Below are positions 24,366-30,276 of a stretch of DNA of 30,276 bases, piece after piece. The stretch's first letter is position 1. Every line of letters starts with the position of its first letter. Source of the DNA: a virus; IMG/VR virus record IMGVR_UViG_3300027140_000013, positions 1-30,276 of that record, one strand, 5' to 3'. The notes under the pieces are model-generated. The model saw only the letters and a list, made by a program, of their open reading frames with translations, searched no databases and was not told the origin of the DNA. The position numbers and the translations under genes are program-made.

Positions 24366-25422
24366 TTCTAGTTTGGTTTACAAAAGATGTGGGTGGTAAC
24401 TTAATCACACTATAATCTTCCAATAGAAGTAGCCATGTCGGATCGGGGTTTCCTAAATTGGAAACCCCTTTTGGTTTTTGCCAAGCATAATGGCTATCGC
24501 CACTCCACTCCTCGATTAACTCCCTCATAACCCAACGATGAGTCAATGGGTTTCCAACTTCTTTAGTGAATGGTTCTTTAGTTGTAATCACATAACGCTG
24601 AAAGTCGTCTGTATTAAAGAAGTGAAATTGATTGTCTTGCTGACTTGTACTAACTCTTGTTGCAAACTCAGCAGTATACCAATCCAAGTTAAAAATAAAC
24701 CACCAACGTAAATCTCTTAAGGTTTCAATTTTCTTTGGACTAGCATTAATGCATGGTAACATAAACTCATGCAATTCTGGATCGATGTACTTCGTATAGT
24801 CGTCCAATGGATCTGGTCCATTAAATTGATGATGAAAAAAGGATATGTTTGTTTTTACTGCAGGATTAACTGAGAAATTATCAGTTGGTCCAAATAGCTG
24901 ATTACCAAAGAACCCAGTAACAAATATCTCATTTTCTGAACAATCATCAAAATCTCTATTCGAAGAAACTTTAATTTTTAAATCTACACCTTTAGGGATA
25001 ATTCTTTTCTCTAAAAAATCCCCAGACTCTAGTATGGAAGTATATGTTCCATAAACAGCAATTTGTTTTGGATCGTTGGCAAAATGCAGTAACGCACAGA
25101 GAACTAAAGTGCTATCAATACCTCCACTCCAAACGACATTTATACGTTTACCCAATGATAAAAGTTGTTTACATCGTTCTTCTACACATTGAGCAAATGA
25201 CTTGTTAAAACCCTCTACACTCGGTATTTGCAATAGTCCAGGTTTAATGTTTAGGTAATGTGGAATAGATCCTGTTCTATCATAAACATTATTAAGATTC
25301 ATTTTATGTTTGTCATAAAAATAAAATAAATCTCTGTCTAAAAGATAACCATCTAAAATCTCAGGTTGCTGGTCAACAACTTGTTTAACGAATCCAACAT
25401 TGTAAAATAAAATTTGCTTCAT
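24343..25422 (-). CDS. Asparagine-synthetase-like PP-loop protein without glutaminase domain
   Basis: This 359-residue protein carries the ATP-pyrophosphatase PP-loop SGGIDST (residues 99-105) in VVWSGGIDSTLVLCALL. Further in, FVTGFFGNQLFG (167-178) stands in the place of the SGxGxDExFGG loop of asparagine synthetases. Enzymes of this family adenylate a carboxylate and pass it to an amine; relatives include AsnB and the lasso-peptide cyclases. The N-terminus starts MKQILFY, lacking the Cys2 nucleophile and glutaminase domain of AsnB, so ammonia from glutamine is not the obvious donor. A Trp-rich segment RWWFIFNLDW lies near residue 240. It is last in the island, after a terminator, with a TCTAAATA box upstream. 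Its substrate is unknown; a protein or peptide is my inference. Confidence 0.8.
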   Translation of the reverse strand: MKQILFYNVGFVKQVVDQQPEILDGYLLDRDLFYFYDKHKMNLNNVYDRTGSIPHYLNIKPGLLQIPSVEGFNKSFAQCVEERCKQLLSLGKRINVVWSGGIDSTLVLCALLHFANDPKQIAVYGTYTSILESGDFLEKRIIPKGVDLKIKVSSNRDFDDCSENEIFVTGFFGNQLFGPTDNFSVNPAVKTNISFFHHQFNGPDPLDDYTKYIDPELHEFMLPCINASPKKIETLRDLRWWFIFNLDWYTAEFATRVSTSQQDNQFHFFNTDDFQRYVITTKEPFTKEVGNPLTHRWVMRELIEEWSGDSHYAWQKPKGVSNLGNPDPTWLLLLEDYSVIKLPPTSFVNQTRINVRNQP

Positions 25423-25435
25423 ATAATCCCCAAAT

Positions 25436-25463
25436 GAAAAAGGGGATGCCTAAACATCCCCTT
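25436..25463 (-). terminator. Intrinsic terminator after the TRAP-binding-protein gene
   Basis: AGGGGATG and CATCCCCT make a perfect 8-base-pair GC-rich stem with a six-base loop. On the minus strand it is followed by TTTTTC, as expected for Rho-independent termination of the message coming from the TRAP-binding-protein gene. A TCTAAATA box lies just upstream, so the hairpin could also sit at the 5' end of the next message. Confidence 0.75.
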
Positions 25464-25471
25464 ACATAATG

Positions 25472-25479
25472 TATTTAGA
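25472..25479 (-). promoter_or_regulatory. Late promoter box before the PP-loop gene
   Basis: The minus strand reads TCTAAATA, five bases after the TRAP-binding-protein stop codon and 50 bases before the PP-loop start, with the strong hairpin in between. Confidence 0.4.
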
Positions 25480-25484
25480 CAGTA

Positions 25485-26432
25485 TTACTGTAGCTTGATT
25501 TTTTCTACTAGACCTGGAGTAAAGTAGTCAGCGTACATGTCATATACTTTAGCAGTAACTTGTTTAAATTTCTGTTCTTCTTTCTCAGACATCTTAACAA
25601 CCTTAACACCTTTTGCTTCGCACTCTGCAAGGATGTTTGGAATGTCAGCAACAGACTCACGACGCTCTTTACGTGCTGCATTAAATGCTGCAGTAGAGAT
25701 AATCTCTTTAGTTTCTGCGTCGAACTGAGCCATCCAGTCTTTATTAACGATAATAGAAGTTAAGAACAAGCTATGAGCAGTGTCGTTAACATACTTAAAT
25801 GCTTCGTTTTGCTGTAATGGGAAAATACGAACGTAAGTTGATTCACCTGCGTTAATAACACCCTCTTTAGCAGCTGAATTCATTTGCTCAAGTTCGATAC
25901 CTGGATAAGTGTTTGCACCAAGTAACTTGAAAGTATCGATTGCAACTGGAGAACGGCTAGTACGAACTTTCTTAAACTTCCATGCGTCTACGCTGTCAGC
26001 TTTAAAGTTTGCTGGAACAACACGATAACCACCAGAGTAAGTGAAAGACATAGCGTGAATGTTAGAATTCTTGCTTACATCAGCCAATAGTTGAGTTCCA
26101 ATTTCACCTTCTAAAACTGCGTCAGCGTGATCGTGGTCACGGAACAAGAATGGTAGATCTAATGCGTTTAGATCTTTGTTGTAGTCTGCCAACCAAGTAG
26201 TGTAAATGTGGCTCATTTCGATAGTGCCATCATTAATCATCTGCATTAAATCGTTCTTGCTAATTTTCTTGCCAGCGTTATATTTCTCAGCATAAGCAGT
26301 TAGAGAAAGAACTTCGATATCAAATTGACCATTAGTTTTCTCATTAACTTCTTTAGCGAACGACTCAGCTACCTTAAGAAATAGCCCGATTGGCTCGTGG
26401 GCGATAACCCATTTTACGTGCTTTTTACTCAT
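25485..26432 (-). CDS. TRAP transporter solute-binding protein (DctP family) without signal peptide
   Basis: This 315-residue protein covers the whole mature part of a TRAP-type (DctP/SiaP-like) substrate-binding protein. It shows VKWVIAHEPIGLFLKVAESF at the start (the family's KFAH...HxxxxxAxxFA strand-helix), LDLPFLFRDHDHADAVLEG (91-109) and FTYSGGYRVVP (130-140). The binding strand WKFKKVRTSRSPVAIDTFKL (151-170) is followed by LGANTYP and AAKEGVINAGE (187-197). Arg157 or Arg160 is the likely carboxylate-binding arginine of this family. Normal members are exported; here the mature domain starts at residue 5 with no signal peptide or lipobox, so the protein should stay in the cytoplasm or enter the virion. 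The ribosome site AAGGAG is strong. Membrane partners (DctQ/DctM) are not encoded here. Confidence 0.9.
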   Translation of the reverse strand: MSKKHVKWVIAHEPIGLFLKVAESFAKEVNEKTNGQFDIEVLSLTAYAEKYNAGKKISKNDLMQMINDGTIEMSHIYTTWLADYNKDLNALDLPFLFRDHDHADAVLEGEIGTQLLADVSKNSNIHAMSFTYSGGYRVVPANFKADSVDAWKFKKVRTSRSPVAIDTFKLLGANTYPGIELEQMNSAAKEGVINAGESTYVRIFPLQQNEAFKYVNDTAHSLFLTSIIVNKDWMAQFDAETKEIISTAAFNAARKERRESVADIPNILAECEAKGVKVVKMSEKEEQKFKQVTAKVYDMYADYFTPGLVEKIKLQ

Positions 26433-26445
26433 TTTTTGGTTCTCC

Positions 26446-26760
26446 TTACCTTTTAAGGTATTGTAAAAATTTTGCTTTGAATAGGTCTACCGACCAAGTC
26501 TCTATACCATTATTTATAGAATTCAGTATTACTGGAATCTTGTTATCAATAATCTGCTCTTTGTATTTATAAACAAATTGCAGTTGTTCTGGTGTTGCAA
26601 TTAGTTCAAATTCAGGAATTTGAATATTTACATTATTATTCTGGTATTCCTTGGTGTCTGAACAGTAATGGAAGATATTGGCTATTGTGTAGCCATTTCT
26701 ATATCTTCCATATCTTGGGAATTTATTCAGTTCCCAAATCATACAATCAAGAAACGCCAT
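26446..26760 (-). CDS. Small unknown protein between the radical SAM and TRAP-binding genes
   Basis: I do not recognise this 104-residue protein. It is rich in Asn, Ile, Tyr and Phe. It begins MAFLDCMIWELNKFPRYG and holds an aromatic, basic segment (YGRYRNGYTIANIFHY) and a closing basic helix with KAKFLQYLKR. It has two cysteines (Cys6 and Cys33) but no clear zinc site, no signal peptide and no membrane segment. Its ATG overlaps the stop codon of the radical SAM gene (TAATG), which suggests translational coupling. It could therefore be a helper for substrate binding, although it does not obviously look like the winged-helix recognition domain found in peptide-modifying systems. Confidence 0.75.
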   Translation of the reverse strand: MAFLDCMIWELNKFPRYGRYRNGYTIANIFHYCSDTKEYQNNNVNIQIPEFELIATPEQLQFVYKYKEQIIDNKIPVILNSINNGIETWSVDLFKAKFLQYLKR

Positions 26761-28232
26761 TATACTACTGGCATTGCTGGAACAGTAACCACAGGAATGT
26801 TCAGAGGTTTACGAACTTTCCATGATTTTTGAGTTCCGCTAGATTTGACGAAATTAATATCAATAACATCAAGTGTTTTAACATCATTAAATCTAATCTT
26901 ATCTCCTTCAATTCTCGTCAAAACTAATCCATCAGTCATAATGAATAGAGCACCTGCAAGAATAGCAAGATTATAATAGAATAAATTCTCACACGCTTGA
27001 GTCCAGTACTGATCTTCTAAGAATAAACAAGCACCCTGACACAGTTGAACTACTGGACAACTAGGACACTCTGCTCTGGTCGACCAGTGATAAGAATTGG
27101 TCAAACGAATATTATCAAAATCTTCAATATTACCAAGATTATGTTTAGTCAATGAAGAGGTGTTTTGGCAAGTAGTAACATTACCTTTCATATCGATGGC
27201 AATATTATCTTCTTTGTCCATACCGCACTTTTGACCAACTACTTCTGCTGGTCTCTGATAAACTAACGATTCAAAAAATCCAGTAATCTTTGTATTGACT
27301 GTCCAGCTAAACTGGTTTTGTCCTTGAATAGTTTCCCAGAATAAATTGTGTAGAATTTCTTTCTTCTCGTCTGGGGTTTGCAAAGAATGCGCCATTCCAG
27401 AATCATCATACGGTAACATTAATTCTTCAGTTGTAACTTGCAGTTCCATCTGAGAAATTTCAGTATATTCATATCCAAAATCTTTTCTGTTTAACTTGTC
27501 GCAAATAAAATCTCGAACAGCTGGTATTGATACATTCTCACGTGTCAATACACAGTTAAATGTAAATCTTCCCTGTCCCATAGTTTTTAATGCATATACT
27601 ACAGCATCTTTTGCTCTTGGTTCATCAAGTGGATCTGGTCCACGATTTTGAGCATGTAATGGTCCATCATGCGACATACCGATTGAAAATCCCATTCGAT
27701 TAAACCAATCAATCTTTTCTCTATCCAATAAAGAACCATTGGTTACCATCATAAACTGTGCATTGGGATAAACTTTTCTAACCTTTTCAGCTAAAGGTTT
27801 TAGGGTCTTCCAATATACCATTGGTTCACCACCCCAAAATTCAAGACGGAATCTATCATAAGTTCCGAACTGAAAATTTTCTTTCATTTTTCGAACTAGA
27901 TCTTCTGCGTCATCTGGTCCGCCTACTGGATCATGAGGTTGATGTGCTTGATTGCAGTAAGAGCAAGCATAATTACACTTAAGACCCATAGTAATCTTAA
28001 GTGTTGTTGGTTTTCTGGATTTTCTTCCGTGGAGTTCTGGATCGTGAGGGTTTGTTACTTTGGCAGGAGTCCAAACTTTTGCATTAATTTGGTACTCCAA
28101 ACCATTAGAAATGTGGCTCAGCGATGGTTTTTCTTTTGTTTCTTCCCAAAACATCTCAGATGTCATTGGGTCATAAACTAAAACCTGCTCAACATCATTG
28201 GCTCCTTTAAGAACCAGCTTATATAAACTCAT
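26760..28232 (-). CDS. Radical SAM/SPASM enzyme, probable peptide or protein maturase
   Basis: This 490-residue enzyme has all the key features of the family. The SAM-cluster motif CxxxCxxC is Cys86, Cys90, Cys93 in GLKCNYACSYC, and GGEP lies at 134-137. A C-terminal SPASM domain shows Cys336 and Cys355, then the classic C-x2-C-x5-C-x3-C (Cys389, 392, 398, 402) and a distal Cys414. This can hold two further iron-sulphur clusters, as in sulphatase-maturing enzymes and sactipeptide or ranthipeptide synthases. About 75 residues precede the core and about 75 follow SPASM; either may bind a substrate. A CATAAATA promoter lies 33 bases upstream. The Cys-Asn repeat protein two genes upstream is the best candidate substrate (inference). 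A sulphatase is not present nearby. Confidence 0.93.
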   Translation of the reverse strand: MSLYKLVLKGANDVEQVLVYDPMTSEMFWEETKEKPSLSHISNGLEYQINAKVWTPAKVTNPHDPELHGRKSRKPTTLKITMGLKCNYACSYCNQAHQPHDPVGGPDDAEDLVRKMKENFQFGTYDRFRLEFWGGEPMVYWKTLKPLAEKVRKVYPNAQFMMVTNGSLLDREKIDWFNRMGFSIGMSHDGPLHAQNRGPDPLDEPRAKDAVVYALKTMGQGRFTFNCVLTRENVSIPAVRDFICDKLNRKDFGYEYTEISQMELQVTTEELMLPYDDSGMAHSLQTPDEKKEILHNLFWETIQGQNQFSWTVNTKITGFFESLVYQRPAEVVGQKCGMDKEDNIAIDMKGNVTTCQNTSSLTKHNLGNIEDFDNIRLTNSYHWSTRAECPSCPVVQLCQGACLFLEDQYWTQACENLFYYNLAILAGALFIMTDGLVLTRIEGDKIRFNDVKTLDVIDINFVKSSGTQKSWKVRKPLNIPVVTVPAMPVV

Positions 28233-28264
28233 TGTAAATCCTTATAATCTATTAATAACAAATG

Positions 28265-28272
28265 TATTTATG
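28265..28272 (-). promoter_or_regulatory. Late promoter box before the radical SAM gene
   Basis: The minus strand reads CATAAATA, 33 bases before the radical SAM start, in a 44-base gap. It would start a transcript covering the radical SAM gene, the 104-residue gene and the TRAP-binding-protein gene, ending at the hairpin at 25436-25463. Confidence 0.6.
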
Positions 28273-28276
28273 GTAA

Positions 28277-29386
28277 TTAAATTAGTTCAATCCAAAGTTC
28301 TGAATAAGAATAGAAATCGCCAGCATTTAATTTTAATTTAATGAAGTCACCAGAAACTAAACCATTGGTAGATATTCTTACCGTATCAACACCATTTAAT
28401 GTAAGGTTTGAACCAGTTTTATCGTGTTGATCTTTATAAGCAATAATATTCTGATTGGTTTCTTCACCAGCAGCAAAGCGATCTTTATCGTAACCACCAG
28501 CTACTAATCTGGATTTGTTTGGAACACCATTAATGCATGTTATATCAAATGATATAGGAAGAGTTTTATCTGTATAAAATGTTCCGAATGCAGCTCTTAC
28601 AGTATAATAATCTGCTACTGGTAGATTAACTTTAAAGCGATTACCACCATTATTTGGTTGTAAAGGGTTAGCTGGATCATACGCACCAGGAGTTACTGTC
28701 ATTGGATATGTTGTAGCAGCTTTAGCTTCTTCTTTTGTATATGGTAAATTAGTAGAAATAATTTTTCCATTAGCATCCAAAAGTTCATAGTGAACAGCTG
28801 TATGTAAATTATAATATGTCCAAGATGTCGCACCAGCCTGATCTGTAGTTTCAGCTGAAGTTAAATCGCCTGTAAGAATAGTATCATTAATAGCTAATCC
28901 TTGCTCATCGACATAAACAGTCATTACTGACGCATCAAAATCTTGTGATGTTTTATAAAAATTATCGATGGTAAATAATGGAATTAAATTATTATTGTAA
29001 CGACGTTTAATAATTTTAGGAATTTCTCTATGAGTAAAACTTCCAGAAATAAAATTCTTAGTATAGTCTAAAGCATTGAATGGTCCAATAATTTCATTTT
29101 TTGTTACATCGTAATCAACTACCCAACGAATTGCTTCTTTAGTCTTAGGAAAATCTGCTGATGTGAAAGTTCTCTCTAATAAAGTCTCAAAATTAGCTTC
29201 CGTATGATTAATTCTAAGATCAATAGATTCAGTTGTTGGGACTTCTGGTAATACAATTTTCTCAACCAATACAGTAATTTCTTTATTCGCTGCGTTATAA
29301 CCCATAGTAGTTCTAACAGAAGTATTGATACCAATATCTTCAGAACCATCGATTCCAGTTACAGGAATTTTAAATAATTTATACAT
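28277..29386 (-). CDS. Unknown protein following the Cys-Asn repeat gene, possible virion adhesin part
   Basis: I do not recognise this 369-residue protein. It opens MYKLFKIPVTGIDGSEDIGI and is rich in Thr, Asn, Asp, Ile and Tyr, with many alternating strand patterns that suggest an all-beta fold. A stretch PGAYDPANPLQPNNGGNRFK (about 233-252) is Pro/Asn-rich and probably a loop. The C-terminus reads ISTNGLVSGDFIKLKLNAGD and ends in a Tyr/Trp-rich strand. It has a single cysteine (in DITCING), no signal peptide and no membrane segment. The gene begins 12 bases after the Cys-Asn repeat gene, with a ribosome site that overlaps that gene's stop codon, so the two products are probably made together. 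Confidence 0.8.
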   Translation of the reverse strand: MYKLFKIPVTGIDGSEDIGINTSVRTTMGYNAANKEITVLVEKIVLPEVPTTESIDLRINHTEANFETLLERTFTSADFPKTKEAIRWVVDYDVTKNEIIGPFNALDYTKNFISGSFTHREIPKIIKRRYNNNLIPLFTIDNFYKTSQDFDASVMTVYVDEQGLAINDTILTGDLTSAETTDQAGATSWTYYNLHTAVHYELLDANGKIISTNLPYTKEEAKAATTYPMTVTPGAYDPANPLQPNNGGNRFKVNLPVADYYTVRAAFGTFYTDKTLPISFDITCINGVPNKSRLVAGGYDKDRFAAGEETNQNIIAYKDQHDKTGSNLTLNGVDTVRISTNGLVSGDFIKLKLNAGDFYSYSELWIELI

Positions 29387-29397
29387 GTTTTTAATCC

Positions 29398-29766
29398 TTA
29401 GCAGTTACAGTTACAAGCACAGTTACAGTTACATGCGCAGTTACAGTTACAGTTTACACGCAAATATTTGAAATGACCCATTGACTGTTCTTGTGAGTCG
29501 TGACGAAGACCATCGTTGTATGAAGTGTTACGGAAGACGTTTAGTCTCCAGTCAGTAACGTGTACGTTAAACGCTAAATCGGCAGCGTCGCAGTTACCGC
29601 AGTTACAGTTACATGCTGAGTTACATGCGTTACATGCGCATGCCCAACCGCAGTTACCGTTACTATCGTTTACACCACGATTTCCTGTATCGCCCTGCCA
29701 TGTCCAAAACAAACCATTAAGGTCTGTTCCATTTGAAATTTTAAATCCTGTTGCACTTACTGGCAT
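29398..29766 (-). CDS. Cys-Asn repeat protein, candidate substrate of the radical SAM enzyme
   Basis: This 122-residue protein has 17 cysteines. Residues 1-38 form an ordinary N-terminal part (SATGFKISNGTDLNGLFWTW) of the kind seen in small phage structural proteins. Block one (39-59) holds eight Cys in spaced CxC and CxxC patterns (CACNACNS, ACNCNCGNC). A middle domain (60-104, VHVTDWRLNVFRN and GHFKYLRVN) has none. Block two (105-122) is strictly alternating: NCNCNCACNCNCACNCNC, nine Cys ending at the last residue. A GGAG ribosome site precedes the start, one base after the S74 fibre stop. Cys-Asn repeats with a nearby SPASM enzyme suggest thioether cross-linking. Metal or disulphide binding is the main alternative. 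I know of no described family with this exact layout. Confidence 0.9.
   Translation of the reverse strand: MPVSATGFKISNGTDLNGLFWTWQGDTGNRGVNDSNGNCGWACACNACNSACNCNCGNCDAADLAFNVHVTDWRLNVFRNTSYNDGLRHDSQEQSMGHFKYLRVNCNCNCACNCNCACNCNC
29401..29454 (-). repeat. Tandem Cys-Asn codon repeat, C-terminal block
   Basis: Three 18-base units, each encoding Asn-Cys-Asn-Cys-Asn/x-Cys with an Ala step, make an almost exact run of TGTAAC hexamers ending at the stop codon. Such a run can change in length by replication slippage. Confidence 0.9.
29590..29652 (-). repeat. Internal cysteine block of the Cys-Asn protein
   Basis: The 21 codons for residues 39-59 hold eight cysteines separated by Asn, Ala, Ser, Gly and Trp. 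At DNA level it shares the TGTAAC and TGTAACGCA units of the C-terminal block, so the two blocks may derive from one another. Confidence 0.75.
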
Positions 29767-29767
29767 A

Positions 29768-30276
29768 TTATTTCTCCAAGTTCTCTAGACGAGTAGTTAA
29801 TTCTTTAATTGTTTTTTGTTGTTCTTTGATAGCCTCAACCAATAGACCAACCATATTACCGTAGGCGATGGTTTTATAACCAGACATATCCTCACCAACA
29901 ACTTGAGGGATAACCTGCTCAACTTCTTGAGCAATTAACCCCAGTTCCGCTTTACCACCCTTAATATAGGCTACTCCACGCAAACTATTAACAATATCTA
30001 CAGCATTATTTAGGGTTTTAATATCTTCTTTTAGTCTTTGGTCTGAAGTTGTATTAACTTCAGTTGCATAAATGGCTTGGAAAGTATTACTTCCTGCAAA
30101 TACGTTATTTGCTGATAATTTTGCGATACCTGCACCAACTGAGATTGTTGGATTTCCAGCTACACCATCGCCATCTGCAACAACTATTTCTCCAGCTACA
30201 CCAGCAATACTTCTAGCAGCAGCTGATCCGTTTGCAGTTCTAGCATATATTCCGTTAGTTGTAATACCAGCGATAG
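29768..30276 (-). CDS. Tail fibre with S74 self-cleaving domain, C-terminal part
   Basis: The reading frame is open to the right edge of the window, so only about the last 168 residues are seen. The visible part has Gly/Ala/Asn-rich fibre sequence (ARTANGSAAARSIAGVAG, GNPTISVGAGIAKLSANN). A peptidase S74 domain follows: SDQRLK gives the catalytic Ser (codon at 30044-30046) and Lys, then GLIAQEVEQVIPQVVGED and a C-terminal coiled coil ending LTTRLENLEK. By family knowledge, the domain assists trimer folding and releases itself between Ser and Asp. The domain is related to, but clearly diverged from, that of the fibre at 11672-13447. Its stop is one base before the Cys-Asn repeat gene. Confidence 0.88.
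   Translation of the reverse strand, partial: IAGITTNGIYARTANGSAAARSIAGVAGEIVVADGDGVAGNPTISVGAGIAKLSANNVFAGSNTFQAIYATEVNTTSDQRLKEDIKTLNNAVDIVNSLRGVAYIKGGKAELGLIAQEVEQVIPQVVGEDMSGYKTIAYGNMVGLLVEAIKEQQKTIKELTTRLENLEK

Noticed and set aside
24343-28232. Hexapeptide GPDPLD in both the PP-loop protein (residues 202-207) and the radical SAM protein (198-203)
   Set aside because: It is too short to show relationship and lies in unrelated folds; chance or a simple turn motif is the likely reason.
26760-28232. Anaerobic sulphatase-maturing enzyme
   Set aside because: The SPASM layout fits, but no sulphatase or its Cys/Ser-x-Pro-x-Arg motif is seen near it; the Cys-Asn protein is a better neighbour candidate.
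29398-29766. Ordinary metallothionein
   Set aside because: The long Cys-free N-terminal and middle regions, the structural-gene context and the strict alternation to the last residue are not typical; metal binding itself is still possible.
29768-29983. A 71-residue gene starting at a TTG codon
   Set aside because: The frame is open upstream to the window edge and contains the S74 catalytic motif before this point, so it is the end of a longer fibre gene.

Overview
The window is a piece of a T4-like contractile-tailed phage (myovirus) with an AT-rich genome. It carries the T4 late structural block in T4 order on the minus strand: from right to left gp13, gp14, gp15, gp17, gp18, gp19, gp20, gp67-like, gp68-like, an extra gene, gp21, gp22 and the start of gp23. 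The repeat-rich fibre genes, the Gly-Tyr-Thr repeats in sheath and neck proteins, and late promoter boxes close to the T4 consensus TATAAATA resemble marine T4-like phages of cyanobacteria and pelagic proteobacteria. The host cannot be fixed from this window. A TRAP-transporter binding protein hints weakly at a heterotrophic marine proteobacterium.

Layout from left to right. 1-7599: head and tail core (major capsid N-terminus, scaffold, protease, prohead core proteins, portal, tail tube, sheath). 7682-11670: large terminase, tail completion protein and two neck proteins. 11672-23634: adhesion block with a self-cleaving S74 fibre, a 953-residue structural protein, an 1107-residue repeat fibre, a 224-residue short fibre-like protein, an 869-residue fibre, and two small proteins at the head of the run. 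23751-24365: the only plus-strand gene, with a perfect T4 late promoter. 24343-30276: an unusual minus-strand accessory island. All genes are packed tightly. No gap exceeds about 120 bases, and I see no tRNA, CRISPR array, insertion sequence or integrase.

The island is the most interesting part. In transcription order it has the C-terminal end of a self-cleaving S74 fibre; a 122-residue protein with two cysteine blocks, the second being strictly alternating Cys-Asn/Cys-Ala up to the last residue; a 369-residue unknown protein; a complete radical SAM/SPASM enzyme of the peptide-maturase type; a 104-residue unknown; a TRAP-type solute-binding protein without a signal peptide; and an asparagine-synthetase-like PP-loop protein without its glutaminase domain. 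I propose that the phage makes and enzymatically modifies a Cys-Asn repeat protein, perhaps a tail-tip part. The genes and motifs are seen in the sequence; the enzyme-substrate link is inference.

Almost every gap longer than about 20 bases holds a sense-strand box fitting N[A/C]TAAATA, several of them touching the stop codon of the upstream gene. This suggests late transcription as short overlapping units.
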